Assembly: GCF_016405985.1 (NCBI RefSeq)
Contig: NZ_JAEFCF010000022.1
Coordinates: 24,034 to 88,033 of the forward strand
Reading direction: 5' to 3'
Length of the DNA stretch: 64,000 bases
Source of the DNA: Paracoccus sp. IB05
Lineage (GTDB): Bacteria > Pseudomonadota > Alphaproteobacteria > Rhodobacterales > Rhodobacteraceae
Shown: positions 8,975 to 17,401 of the stretch, piece by piece
Position numbering within the stretch: position 1 is the stretch's first letter
How the letters are laid out: every line of letters starts with the position of its first letter
Made by a program: the position numbers and the translations under genes
The notes under the pieces: model-generated
Told to the model about the DNA's origin: nothing
The model's database searches: none
What the model saw: the letters and a program-made list of their open reading frames with translations, nothing else

Positions 8975-9984
8975 AGCCGCACCAGCCGGAAGCGACGCGC
9001 AACATGAATGAAGAACGGCCCGCCAAGGATCGCCGCGACGATGCCCGCTGCCAGCTCGGCCGGGGGGGCCACGATACGGCCGAGGATATCGGCTGCGGTC
9101 AGGATGCCTGCGCCAAAAATCGCGGAAAGCGGGAGGAGCCTGCGATTGTCCGGCCCGCTCAGGGCCCGCGCCAGATGCGGCGCGACCAGCCCGACAAAGG
9201 CAATCGGCCCGGCGCTTGCGGTTGCCGCCCCGGCCAGGATCATCACCGACAGGCAGGACAGCGCCCAGACCGGCCCGGGCCGCAACCCGAGCGCGCGGCC
9301 GATCTCGACCCCCATCGACAGGGCATTCAGATCGCGCGCCAGCGCCAGCGCCAGCCCGCCTCCCAGCACCAGGGCCGCCCACATCACCAGGGCCACGGCT
9401 AAGCCACGCCCCTCCAGCGTGCCCGAGCCCCAGTTGCGGAAGATATCCAGCACATCCAGGCCGGAATTCAGGATCACAAAGCCGGTCGCCGCCCCCAGAA
9501 GCACCGAGAGCCCGGCGCCCGCCAGCACAAGACGCACCGGATCGGTGCCCGACCCATGCGCGCGGCCAAGGATAAAGACCGCAACCCCCGCCAGCCCGGC
9601 ACCGACAAAGCCAAACCAGACATATTGCGTGATCTGGGTCAGGCCAAAAGCCGATGCCCCGAGGACCACCGCCATCGCCGCCCCGGAATTCACGCCGAGA
9701 AGCCCCGGCTCGGCCAGGGGGTTGCGCGTCACCGCCTGCATCACCGCCCCGGCAAGGCCAAGCGCGGCGCCGGCGCCAAGCGCCAGCGCGGTGCGGGGCA
9801 GCCGCAATTCGCGCAGCACAAGATGCAGGTCATTGCCAGGATCAAAGGCGGTCAGGGCGCGCCAGAGTTCAGGCAGCGGCACCGCGCGCGAACCGATGGC
9901 GAGGCTGGCAAGCGACAGCAAAAAAAGCACCGGCAACCCGGCGAGCCAGATCCTTGCGCCCCTCCTGCCGCCATTGCCCGTCAT
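8971..9984 (-). CDS. fepD: Ferric-siderophore ABC transporter permease, FepD-like
   Basis: A 337-residue FecCD permease. It contains LRELRLPRT, a GAALGLAGAVMQ helix, and TRNPLAEPGLLGVNSGA, which is characteristic of FepD. The coupling loop GPIAFVGLVAPH and the C-terminal GGPFFIH stretch are intact. About nine or ten transmembrane helices are expected. It overlaps both neighbours by four bases (fepB upstream, fepG downstream), so the three are translationally coupled. Together with fepG and fepC it forms the inner-membrane importer for a catecholate-type siderophore. Confidence 0.9.
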   Translation of the reverse strand: MTGNGGRRGARIWLAGLPVLFLLSLASLAIGSRAVPLPELWRALTAFDPGNDLHLVLRELRLPRTALALGAGAALGLAGAVMQAVTRNPLAEPGLLGVNSGAAMAVVLGASAFGLTQITQYVWFGFVGAGLAGVAVFILGRAHGSGTDPVRLVLAGAGLSVLLGAATGFVILNSGLDVLDIFRNWGSGTLEGRGLAVALVMWAALVLGGGLALALARDLNALSMGVEIGRALGLRPGPVWALSCLSVMILAGAATASAGPIAFVGLVAPHLARALSGPDNRRLLPLSAIFGAGILTAADILGRIVAPPAELAAGIVAAILGGPFFIHVARRFRLVRL

Positions 9985-10919
9985 CTGGCGAAATAACGCC
10001 CGATGGTCTCCAGAATATCGCGGCCGGAATAGTAATCGACGCGGAACGAGGTCGGCCCCAGGGGCCAGACCTGGCCGGATTTCACCGCCGGCAGATTGGC
10101 GAGAACCGGATCGGCCATAAATGCCGCCACGCTTTCTTCGGTGCCGTTCAGAAGAAAGACCCCCTCGCCAGTGATCGCCGCGCCCAGATTTTCATGCGAG
10201 ATAAAATCGAAATCCGAGGCGCGGGTGACATTGCCCGCCATCGCCTCCGGCAGGCCCGTCACGGTGAAGCCAAGGACAGAGAGCAGCTTTGCCTGGGCGC
10301 TGGTCGGTTTTGACACTGCGTAAGTGCCGCTGAAATTATAGGATACCAGCGACACATCCCCCGGCGGGATTGCAAGCCGCGCCGCCAGATCGGCGGCCCG
10401 CGCGTCGAAATCCCGGATCACTGCCTCGGCGCCCGCTTCATGCCCGGTGGCACGGCCAAGCTGGCGGGCAAGGTCTTCCCAGGACCCTGAGGAATAGTCC
10501 AGTACGACCACCGTCATGCCCTGTGCGCGCAAGGCCGGGACATAGGGCAGGATCGCATCGCCGCCGGTCGAAGAGGCGACAACCAGATCCGGATCAGCCA
10601 GGATCAGCGATTCGATATCAAAAGTCAGATTGCCGTAAAGCTGCGTGACGCCACGTTCATCTGCCGTCTTCGCCCATTGCAGAAAGAAGCCCTTTTCATC
10701 GGTCAGAGGGCCAATCATCGCCATTGATGTCGATTTCACCGGCGCGTCGATTGCCAGCAGGATCCCGGTCAGGCTGGGCGCGGTCGAGGCGATATTGACC
10801 GGCTTTGCCGCGATCACGACCTCGCCAAGCGCATCGGTCACCCTGCGCGGCCAGCCTTCTTCGGCCCTGGCCGCGAGAGGGGTGATCAGGGCAAAAACGG
10901 CCAGCGAAAGGCGCAACAT
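9981..10919 (-). CDS. fepB: Periplasmic ferric-siderophore binding protein, FepB-like
   Basis: About 312 residues with a Sec signal peptide ending at ARA near residue 20. The mature protein begins EEGWPRRVTDALG, the typical FepB start. LTGILLAIDAPV, EKGFFLQWAK and ATGHEAGAEAV also resemble FepB closely, pointing to ferric enterobactin or a related catecholate as ligand. The start at 10919 is chosen because AGAGG lies seven bases upstream; an earlier ATG at 10937 has no Shine-Dalgarno. It receives the ligand from the TonB-dependent receptor and delivers it to FepDG. It begins shortly after the end of the siderophore-interacting protein gene, in the same operon. Confidence 0.9.
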   Translation of the reverse strand: MLRLSLAVFALITPLAARAEEGWPRRVTDALGEVVIAAKPVNIASTAPSLTGILLAIDAPVKSTSMAMIGPLTDEKGFFLQWAKTADERGVTQLYGNLTFDIESLILADPDLVVASSTGGDAILPYVPALRAQGMTVVVLDYSSGSWEDLARQLGRATGHEAGAEAVIRDFDARAADLAARLAIPPGDVSLVSYNFSGTYAVSKPTSAQAKLLSVLGFTVTGLPEAMAGNVTRASDFDFISHENLGAAITGEGVFLLNGTEESVAAFMADPVLANLPAVKSGQVWPLGPTSFRVDYYSGRDILETIGRYFAR

Positions 10920-10939
10920 GCGGATACCTCTTGTCATTC

Positions 10940-11803
10940 TCAGACCGGCAGATCGATATCGCCAAGTGTTTCCAGGGTGAGACCCCGGGCGCGCAGCGCC
11001 TCATATTCGGCAAGCCGCGCCCGGTCGAGATCCGAGCTGCTCATCCCCTTTTTCCAGTAGCCAAGCACCTGGAGATCGGTGCGCGCCACTCCGGCCTTGC
11101 GCAGATGATTGCGCAGATCGCGCATCTCTACACGCTCGCCTGCGGCCCAGACCGTCCAGGTTTGGGGATCGGGCAGTGCCTTCGCCGCCTGAAGCAAGTT
11201 CTGTGCCGATCCCGGCGCAACGCCCGCCGGGCGCAGGATAAGATGCAGATCGACCCCGTCAGGGCGCGGCAATTCGTCAAAGGCGGCACGGTCCGGGGTC
11301 TCGATCCAGGCAGAGCCTTTCAGCCCGCCAGGCCAGGCCATCAGGATCGCATAGACCGCCGGGATCGCGGTTTCATCGGCAAAGATCGCCGCCCGTCTGT
11401 CGCCCGAGGGCAGCGGGATGAAATGCTGGCGCGGCCCGATCATCGGCAGCACTGTGCCAGGACGCGCGGATTTCAGCCAGCGCATCGCCGGGCTGTCATC
11501 TTCATGGATCACGAAATCAATCTCGACCTCGCTGCGCAGAGGATCGAAGGCGCGGATCGTGTAAACGCGCACCACCGGGCGCTGCCCCTCGGGCTCCTCG
11601 ACGGCAATCCGCACCGCCTGGTTTGGCGGCATCCAGGGCGCGGGATCTGCCGGTGCGATCCGCCCGGTCACCCGAGCGACCGAGGCGAAAGGCCTGCTGA
11701 TCGAGATGACTTCCATCCCGATCCGCTCCATTCCGCGCATATGATCCTCTTCTTCAAGAATCCCGCTGCGGTCTTCGACGGATTGCGTATTGATCCTGGC
11801 CAT
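10940..11803 (-). CDS. Siderophore-interacting protein, ViuB/YqjH-like ferric reductase
   Basis: About 287 residues of the SIP family (FAD-binding 9 / ferric-chelate reductase). VVRVYTIRAF is the flavin-binding RxYT motif near residue 85. A C-terminal NAD(P)-type lobe includes GRI- and Rossmann-like segments, and LGYWKKG near the end is the typical SIP C-terminal motif. It reduces Fe(III) in the imported complex so that iron is released in the cytoplasm. The start at 11803 (MARINTQS) is favoured by GAGG about eight bases upstream. It is the first gene of the leftward operon (SIP-fepB-fepD-fepG) and is divergent from fepC. Confidence 0.88.
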   Translation of the reverse strand: MARINTQSVEDRSGILEEEDHMRGMERIGMEVISISRPFASVARVTGRIAPADPAPWMPPNQAVRIAVEEPEGQRPVVRVYTIRAFDPLRSEVEIDFVIHEDDSPAMRWLKSARPGTVLPMIGPRQHFIPLPSGDRRAAIFADETAIPAVYAILMAWPGGLKGSAWIETPDRAAFDELPRPDGVDLHLILRPAGVAPGSAQNLLQAAKALPDPQTWTVWAAGERVEMRDLRNHLRKAGVARTDLQVLGYWKKGMSSSDLDRARLAEYEALRARGLTLETLGDIDLPV

Positions 11804-11930
11804 CTGTTCATCCTCGCGCGCGCCGGCCCGGGGCCAGGTCCGATTCTGTCCCCTTTGCTGACGGGGATACTGAAGGGGAATGGCTGGCCCCGGCCGGAAA
11901 AGGCAGCGGGCGGGCGTAGCTGGTTCCCAT

Positions 11931-11960
11931 ATTGCAGAGCGTATCCCGCAATGCAATACG
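11931..11960. promoter_or_regulatory. Candidate operator between SIP gene and fepC
   Basis: The divergent intergenic region holds two interlocking inverted repeats: ATTGC/GCAAT (11931-11935 and 11948-11952) and CGTAT/ATACG (11940-11944 and 11956-11960, 11-bp spacer). TGCAATACG at 11952-11960 resembles the half-site TGCATAACG of the perfect palindrome at 13707-13724 upstream of the receptor. It may therefore bind the same regulator. No firm -35/-10 boxes were assigned. Confidence 0.4.
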
Positions 11961-12012
11961 AAGAGCCGCCAAAAATCCCGCCGGGCCTGCGGTCGGGCGA
12001 GAGGAGAACATG

Positions 12013-12807
12013 ATGCAGCACCGCCTGAGCGCCGAGAATGTGACGCTGCGCTATGAGACGCGGATGATCTCGCGTGATCTGTCGCTGGAGGTGCCGGACC
12101 GTTCTTTCACGGTGATCGTCGGCCCAAATGCCTGTGGCAAATCCACTCTCCTGCGGGCTTTGTCGCGGCTTTTGACCCCGGAAAGCGGGCGCGTGGTGCT
12201 GGACGGAAGGGCGATCCATACTCTGCCCTCGCGTGAAGTGGCGCGGCGGCTTGGCCTTTTGCCACAATCACCGGTCGCGCCCGAGGGGATCAGCGTGGCG
12301 GATCTGGTCGCGCGGGGGCGCTTTCCGCATCAAAGCTTTCTGCGGCAATGGTCGCCCGAAGATGCGGCAGCGGTCGAGGCCGCGCTGCGCGACACCGGCA
12401 CGACCGATCTGGCCGACCGGCCGCTGGCGGAACTGTCAGGCGGCCAGAGGCAACGGGTCTGGATCGCGATGGCGCTCGCCCAGGAGACCCCGATCCTTTT
12501 GCTGGATGAGCCGACGACCTTCCTCGACATCGTACATCAGGTGGATCTGCTTGAAATGCTGGCACGGCTGAACCGTGCCGGGCGCACGGTCGTAGCGGTT
12601 TTGCATGAGCTGAACCTCGCCTTCCGCTATGCGACCCATCTGATCGCGATGCGCGAGGGGCAGATCATCGCGACCGGCGCGCCTGAGGCCATCGTCACCG
12701 AAGAGCTGATCCGGCAGGTGTTTGATCTGCCGGCGCTGGTGATGCCCGATCCGCTGACCGCGCGTCCGATGGTGATCCCCTGCCCGCGCGCGGCGGATCA
12801 GGGCTGA
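12013..12807 (+). CDS. fepC: Ferric-siderophore ABC transporter ATPase, FepC-like
   Basis: About 264 residues with all ABC ATPase motifs in order: Walker A GPNACGKST near residue 37, Q-loop LLPQS near 82, signature LSGGQRQR near 140, Walker B LLLDEPTTFLD near 160 and switch His in VLHELN near 195. GPNACGKST with the downstream FLDI stretch is typical of the FepC/FecE group. It energises FepDG. Two ATGs are adjacent; the second (12013) is preferred because GAGGAG at 12001-12006 then has a six-base spacing. It is divergent from the rest of the importer operon, and its end overlaps the convergent iclR gene by ten bases. Confidence 0.9.
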   Translation: MQHRLSAENVTLRYETRMISRDLSLEVPDRSFTVIVGPNACGKSTLLRALSRLLTPESGRVVLDGRAIHTLPSREVARRLGLLPQSPVAPEGISVADLVARGRFPHQSFLRQWSPEDAAAVEAALRDTGTTDLADRPLAELSGGQRQRVWIAMALAQETPILLLDEPTTFLDIVHQVDLLEMLARLNRAGRTVVAVLHELNLAFRYATHLIAMREGQIIATGAPEAIVTEELIRQVFDLPALVMPDPLTARPMVIPCPRAADQG

Positions 12808-13601
12808 TCCAGCGCGCTTTGTCCACCTGTAGCGCGGTTTATCAGCCTCGCTACATCCTGTAGCGCAAGCCGGTCGCCCGGCGCGTTCAGTTTCCCCAGA
12901 TCGGTGACCGAGGTCACCACACAGACCAGTTCGCCCTGGGCATCGAGGATCGGAGCGGCCTGGCCGGTGACCCCTGACAGAAGATGGCTTGTCAGCTCGA
13001 CCCAGCCGGTGCGGCGGATCTGGTCAAGCTGCGGGCGCTGCACCGGATCGCCGGCGAAGGCGGCGGGCTGGATCCGGCGCGCGGCCTCGGTCACGGCGCG
13101 CGGCAGAAAGGCCTGGAACACCTGACCACAGGCGGAATTGTCGATGGGCAACACATCCCCCAGCTGCACCGGCGAAATCGCGAAAAGCGCGCTGCGATAC
13201 CAGCGGACAAGGGTCGGGCCCCGTTCGGTCCAGATCGCGACCCCGCCGCTGATCGCGTGACTGGTGGCCAGTTGCTTCATCTGCATCCCGGCCATTTCAA
13301 CAGCATCAACCCGGCGCAGCGCTGCAATGCCGATCGACAGGGCTGCCGCGCCCAGATCGTAATGGCTGGAGACCGGATCCTGCACCGCGAGCCCCTCTTT
13401 CACGAGGCTCTGCATATAGCGATGCGCCGTCGACCGTCCGGTGCGCGACAGCCGCGCGAGTTCTCCGAGTGGCAGCGCACGTTCGGCGGCGGCGAGGATG
13501 TTCAGGAATCGCATCGCGACCGAGATCGACTGAATGGTGGTCACCCGTCTTGTACCGCCGGCACCGGCATCCTCATCGGGGAAAATCTCGAATTCCATCA
13601 T
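12798..13601 (-). CDS. IclR-family transcriptional regulator
   Basis: About 267 residues. An N-terminal winged helix (VTTIQSISVAMRFLNIL, then LGELARLSRTGRSTAHRYMQSL) is followed by an IclR effector domain with GPTLVRWYRS, LPIDNSACGQ and CVVTSVTDLG. IclR proteins sense small organic ligands and bind inverted repeats near their own promoter. The gene sits between fepC (convergent, overlapping) and the TonB-dependent receptor (divergent), so it is the natural candidate regulator of this uptake locus. An IclR protein instead of Fur, Irr or an AraC-type siderophore sensor is unusual for iron uptake. It may sense the siderophore or an aromatic precursor. The start at 13601 or 13598 is preferred over the longer frame. 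Confidence 0.88.
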   Translation of the reverse strand: MMEFEIFPDEDAGAGGTRRVTTIQSISVAMRFLNILAAAERALPLGELARLSRTGRSTAHRYMQSLVKEGLAVQDPVSSHYDLGAAALSIGIAALRRVDAVEMAGMQMKQLATSHAISGGVAIWTERGPTLVRWYRSALFAISPVQLGDVLPIDNSACGQVFQAFLPRAVTEAARRIQPAAFAGDPVQRPQLDQIRRTGWVELTSHLLSGVTGQAAPILDAQGELVCVVTSVTDLGKLNAPGDRLALQDVARLINRATGGQSALDQP

Positions 13602-13700
13602 CCCTGGGAGTCCTTTGCCTCGGGCGGCGACCATGAAAGGCCCTGCGAGATCTTAATGCAGCATGGGCGCCAGGGTAAAGGGCCGCACATAGCAGTCGAA

Positions 13701-13724
13701 TTGACATGCATAACGCGTTATGCA
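13701..13724. promoter_or_regulatory. Perfect 18-bp palindrome abutting a TTGACA box
   Basis: TGCATAACG followed by CGTTATGCA (13707-13724) is an exact inverted repeat with no spacer. TTGACA (13701-13706) lies immediately upstream and could be the -35 box of the receptor promoter. A protein bound here would block RNA polymerase directly. It lies in the divergent region between iclR and the receptor gene, the expected place for an IclR operator. Confidence 0.65.
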
Positions 13725-13797
13725 ATTCGGAACGCATCATATGCCGCCAGCCCACCGCCCGCCTCCGCATGTGCCTCACCAGAAACCGGGGAACATC

Positions 13798-15882
13798 ATG
13801 CCGAACTTTCATCATGGCCGGCTGGCGCGTGGGGCCAGCCTGCTGACCATAATTGCAGCCCTCGCGGCCCATGCAGCCTATGCCCAGGAGACACCTGTCG
13901 ATCTGGGCACGATCTATCTGACCGGCGAAAAGCAGCAGCGCGATCTGAAGGATACCGCGAGTTCGGTGACCCTCGTGACCGCAGAAGAGCTTGAGCAGGA
14001 CAAGCCGGGCAAGGATGAGGTCCGCACCGTTTTGCAGGGCACGCCGAACGTCATCTATACCGACAATGTCTCTGCCCCTGTGATCCGGGGCCAGAACTCT
14101 GAAGGCCCGCATACCGGTGCTACGGCGTTCTTTGCCGGCACCATGCCGCGCGCGACGGTCAATGTGGATGGCCATTATCTCAGCTGGGCAGAGCTGTATT
14201 TCGGCGGCACTGCCACCTGGGATGTCGGCAGCGTCGAGGTCTTCCGCGGCCCGCAAACCACCAGCCAGGGCGCCAATGCCATTGGCGGTGCGATCCTCGT
14301 GAATACCAAAGACCCGACCTGGGAGCCCGAGGGCAGCTACCGCCTGGAATTCGGCAATTACAACCAGCGCCGCGCCTCATTTGCCTGGAGCGGGCCGATC
14401 AATGATCAGCTCGCGGCACGGATCGCGCTGGATTACGCGGCGCGCGACACCTTTATTGATTATGTCAGCCCGGGTTTTATCCAGAACGAGATCGGCCAGG
14501 ATTTCAGCAATTTCACCGGTCGGGCCAAGCTGCTCTGGCAGCCCGCCGATATTGACGGGCTGACGGTCAAACTGACCTATTCGCGCTCGGATGTGACCCG
14601 GCCAAGCGCCGAAGGTGCGGCGAAAGACCCCGAATACAGCGATCTGCGTTCGATCACGATCTGGATGCCCGGCTGGGATACGGTGACCGATACCGCCGTG
14701 CTGGATGTCGATTACGATCTGGGCAATGGTCTTGTGCTGACCAATAAATTCGAGACCTCGAAATCCGATGTTGAACGCCGCGTCGGCACACCCACCGCCG
14801 GTGACGCCAATATGTGGCGCAAGAATGTCTCGAATGAATCGAAGCTGGCTTTTGGCACGCCCGAGGATGTCTTCTCTGGCGTGGCCGGTCTTTATATCGC
14901 CTATAGCGATCAGGATGAATGGCTGAACCAGGGCGGTATTTCGACCTTCAACGACAAGAAGAACCAGCTTGGCGTCTATACCGAGCTCAGCTGGCGTATT
15001 GATGACCAATGGACGCTTTCGGGCGGGCTTCGCTATCAGCGTGACCATCTGCGCCGCACCGGCGATGTCTCACCGCTCTTTGCCAACAGCGATATCGATT
15101 ATGACCAGACGTTTGAGGAGGTGCTGCCGAAGCTCACGCTGTCCTATGCGGCAACACCGGACTGGACCGTCGGCGCGATGATCTCGAAAGGCTATAATCC
15201 CGGCGGCATTTCGCTGGATTTCGTCGGCACCCGCGACTGGACGAAATACAAGGAAGAGACCGTCTGGAATTATGAACTCTTCAGCCGGGCAAGCCTGCTT
15301 GACGAGACACTCTTCCTGACCGGCAATCTCTTTTATATGGATTACACCAACGCCCAGCACAGTGTGACCCAGATGACCTCGTCCGGGATCAACCAGACCC
15401 AGACGCTGAATGCCGAAAAAGCCCATTCCTACGGGCTTGAGATCGGCGCGGATTACAAGCCCCTCGACAGCCTGACGCTGCGCGCAAGCGCCGGTTTCCT
15501 CAGGACGAAGATCGACGAGATGTCCTCGGCAACCGCCTGGGAGGGCAATGAATTTGCCCGCTCGCCCGGCAAGACCTTTACCCTTGGCGCAAGCTGGGAT
15601 GCGAGTGACAAGCTGAAACTTGGCGGCCAGGTGCGCTTTATTGACGGCTATTATTCCAATACCGCCAATACGCCGGCCTATGAGGTGGACAATTACACGC
15701 TCGTGGATATCCATGCGAGCTATCAGCTGCGCGACAATCTTGAAGTCTATGGCTATGTGAACAACCTCTTCGACGAACGCAGCCCGACATTGCTGGAGGC
15801 CGCGCGCGGCACAGTGGCCTTCACCCAGGGCTCGATGACCTCGCCGCGTATGTTTGGCATCGGCCTTCGCGGCACGTTCTGA
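13798..15882 (+). CDS. TonB-dependent outer-membrane siderophore receptor
   Basis: About 694 residues. A signal peptide ends with AYAQ near residue 25. A plug domain follows, with LKDTASSVTLVTAEEL, APVIRGQ and VEVFRGPQTTSQGANAIGG, the last being the family hallmark. A 22-strand barrel region ends with a C-terminal phenylalanine (RGTF) as required for outer-membrane insertion. GGGGA at 13788-13792 supports the ATG at 13798. It would take up a ferric chelate into the periplasm for the FepB-like protein, powered by TonB. It differs from the FepA-like remnants at 17.3-17.7 kb, so it may be the locus's surviving receptor. Expression is probably controlled at the palindrome about 75-90 bases upstream. 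Confidence 0.92.
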   Translation: MPNFHHGRLARGASLLTIIAALAAHAAYAQETPVDLGTIYLTGEKQQRDLKDTASSVTLVTAEELEQDKPGKDEVRTVLQGTPNVIYTDNVSAPVIRGQNSEGPHTGATAFFAGTMPRATVNVDGHYLSWAELYFGGTATWDVGSVEVFRGPQTTSQGANAIGGAILVNTKDPTWEPEGSYRLEFGNYNQRRASFAWSGPINDQLAARIALDYAARDTFIDYVSPGFIQNEIGQDFSNFTGRAKLLWQPADIDGLTVKLTYSRSDVTRPSAEGAAKDPEYSDLRSITIWMPGWDTVTDTAVLDVDYDLGNGLVLTNKFETSKSDVERRVGTPTAGDANMWRKNVSNESKLAFGTPEDVFSGVAGLYIAYSDQDEWLNQGGISTFNDKKNQLGVYTELSWRIDDQWTLSGGLRYQRDHLRRTGDVSPLFANSDIDYDQTFEEVLPKLTLSYAATPDWTVGAMISKGYNPGGISLDFVGTRDWTKYKEETVWNYELFSRASLLDETLFLTGNLFYMDYTNAQHSVTQMTSSGINQTQTLNAEKAHSYGLEIGADYKPLDSLTLRASAGFLRTKIDEMSSATAWEGNEFARSPGKTFTLGASWDASDKLKLGGQVRFIDGYYSNTANTPAYEVDNYTLVDIHASYQLRDNLEVYGYVNNLFDERSPTLLEAARGTVAFTQGSMTSPRMFGIGLRGTF

Positions 15883-15904
15883 GCCAAAGCGACAGAAACT
15901 GCGG

Positions 15905-15930
15905 CCGGCCCGTCTCTGGGCCGGTCGTTT
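15905..15930 (+). terminator. Rho-independent terminator of the receptor gene
   Basis: CCGGCCC (15905-15911) pairs with GGGCCGG (15918-15924) over a six-base loop and is followed by TCGTTT. It is 23 bases after the receptor stop codon and 23 bases before the next gene. Confidence 0.65.
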
Positions 15931-15952
15931 CATGAACTGACGAGGCAGGGCG

Positions 15953-17260
15953 ATGAAGCTCCGACCGAAACTCTGCATTGGGATCTCGCTGGCACCGACC
16001 TGGCTGTCTGGCGAAGGCTGGCGGCTGGATGGCAGCGGCATCGAGGGGCTTTACTCCAGCGATTTTGCACTGGAGACCGCGCAGCGCGCCGAGGCCGCCC
16101 ATCTGGATTTCGCCTTCCGCCCCGATGCGAGCTTTCTGCCTTTGTCGGTCATGGACCAGTCCTTTGGCTTTTCCAGCCTGGACGCGACTTTGCTGATGAC
16201 CTCGGTCGCGCGCGAGACGCGGCGGATCGGCCTCGTGACCACGATCTCGACCACGTTCGGCCATCCCTATCAGGCCGCGCGGCAGCTGATGTCGCTGCAC
16301 TGGCTCAGCAAGGGCCGCGCCGGCTGGAATGTCGTGACTGCCTTGCAGGGCAATGAGAATTTCGGCGCGGCCGAGATGCCGTCCTCGGATGCGCGCTACC
16401 TGCGGGCGCGTGAATTTACCGATGTCGTGCGCAAGCTGTGGTCCAGCTTTCCGTCCGGGGCGCTGCTGGTTGACCGTGAGACCGGGCGCTATGCCGATAC
16501 CGATCTGATCCTGCCGATCAACCATCGCGGCCCGGAATTCGAGGTTCAGGGACCGTTGAACCTGCCGGCATTTCCCGGACCGGGGATCCCGCTGATGCAG
16601 GCGGGCGGGTCGGCCACCGGTATCGATTTCGCGGGCGAGGTGGCGGATATGGTTTTCGGCATGACCCCCGATCTGGCAACGGCGCAGCAGATGCGCAGCC
16701 AGCTTTCCGCCCGCGCCGTGGCGCATCGCCGCGCGCCGCGTGATATCCGGCTTCTGCCCGGGCTCAGCCTCTATCTGGCCCCGACCCGCGATGAGGCGCG
16801 CGCGCTGTTTCAGGACAACCACCGCCGCGTCGGGCGCGCGCAGCGTATCCAGCGCATTCAGGAAGCCATCGGGCTGGATCTGAGCAGCTGGCCTGACGAT
16901 CGCCGCCTCACCCCGGCTGATCTGCCGAAAACGCATCATTCCATGCGGTCCGCCAGCCATCGCGCCCTCTTGCAGCGGATCGTGTCTGACGCGCAGCCGA
17001 CGGTGGCCAAACTGCTTGCGCGGCCCGAGATCCTGTCATCGGTGCATTGGCAGATCGTCGGCACCCCCGAAGACGCGGCCCGGGAAATCGCCGTCTGGCA
17101 TGAGGCCGGCGCGATTGACGGCTTTATCGCTGTGCCCGGCGGCTCGCCCGAGAGCCTGCGCCTGACGCTGGAGGACCTGGTGCCGAGACTGGTCAGCGAC
17201 GGACGTTTCCGCCGGGACTATGCCGGCGACACATTCTTTTCGCATCTGAGGGAAGACTGA
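15953..17260 (+). CDS. LLM-class FMN-dependent monooxygenase (NtaA/SnaA/DszA family)
   Basis: A 435-residue bacterial luciferase-like protein. ISLAPTWLSG near the N-terminus, TTISTTFGHPYQAARQ, and GRAGWNVVTALQGNENFG near residue 125 are hallmark stretches of the nitrilotriacetate/pristinamycin/dibenzothiophene-sulfone monooxygenase group. MQAGGSATGIDFAG is the late flavin-site motif. These enzymes use FMNH2 supplied by a separate reductase to oxygenate or cleave C-S, C-N or C-C bonds. GAGGCAGGG precedes the ATG. It follows the receptor on the same strand but beyond a terminator. A role in altering a siderophore or chelator is possible but unproven. Confidence 0.88.
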   Translation: MKLRPKLCIGISLAPTWLSGEGWRLDGSGIEGLYSSDFALETAQRAEAAHLDFAFRPDASFLPLSVMDQSFGFSSLDATLLMTSVARETRRIGLVTTISTTFGHPYQAARQLMSLHWLSKGRAGWNVVTALQGNENFGAAEMPSSDARYLRAREFTDVVRKLWSSFPSGALLVDRETGRYADTDLILPINHRGPEFEVQGPLNLPAFPGPGIPLMQAGGSATGIDFAGEVADMVFGMTPDLATAQQMRSQLSARAVAHRRAPRDIRLLPGLSLYLAPTRDEARALFQDNHRRVGRAQRIQRIQEAIGLDLSSWPDDRRLTPADLPKTHHSMRSASHRALLQRIVSDAQPTVAKLLARPEILSSVHWQIVGTPEDAAREIAVWHEAGAIDGFIAVPGGSPESLRLTLEDLVPRLVSDGRFRRDYAGDTFFSHLRED

Positions 17261-17294
17261 CCCGGGCGCCTGTCCGGACCAGGACTGTCCGGAT

Positions 17295-17397
17295 TCAGAA
17301 CCGGGTGGTCAGACCAAGATGCAGCCGGCGGCTTTCGGGCAGGACATCGCCCTCATGCCGGTCGTTCAGGTTGTAGACCACAAGCAGGCCTGCCCAG
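17295..17397 (-). pseudogene. C-terminal remnant of a FepA-like TonB-dependent receptor
   Basis: On the minus strand a short frame reads VVYNLNDRHEGD, then LPESRRLHLGLTTRF and a stop. This looks like the last two beta-strands of a catecholate-siderophore receptor, including the terminal phenylalanine. Nothing upstream in this orientation continues the barrel. The adjoining sequence is another receptor fragment facing the opposite way. Confidence 0.55.
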
Positions 17398-17401
17398 CAA
17401 T

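Noticed and set aside
8975..9382. N-terminal extension of the fepG-like frame
   Set aside because: The extra residues are Gly/Arg/Ala noise overlapping fepD in another frame; the GTGA overlap gives the normal FecCD length.
17272..17294. Direct repeat CTGTCCGG as an attachment or operator site
   Set aside because: Only eight bases twice in a GC-rich intergenic stretch, with no supporting context.
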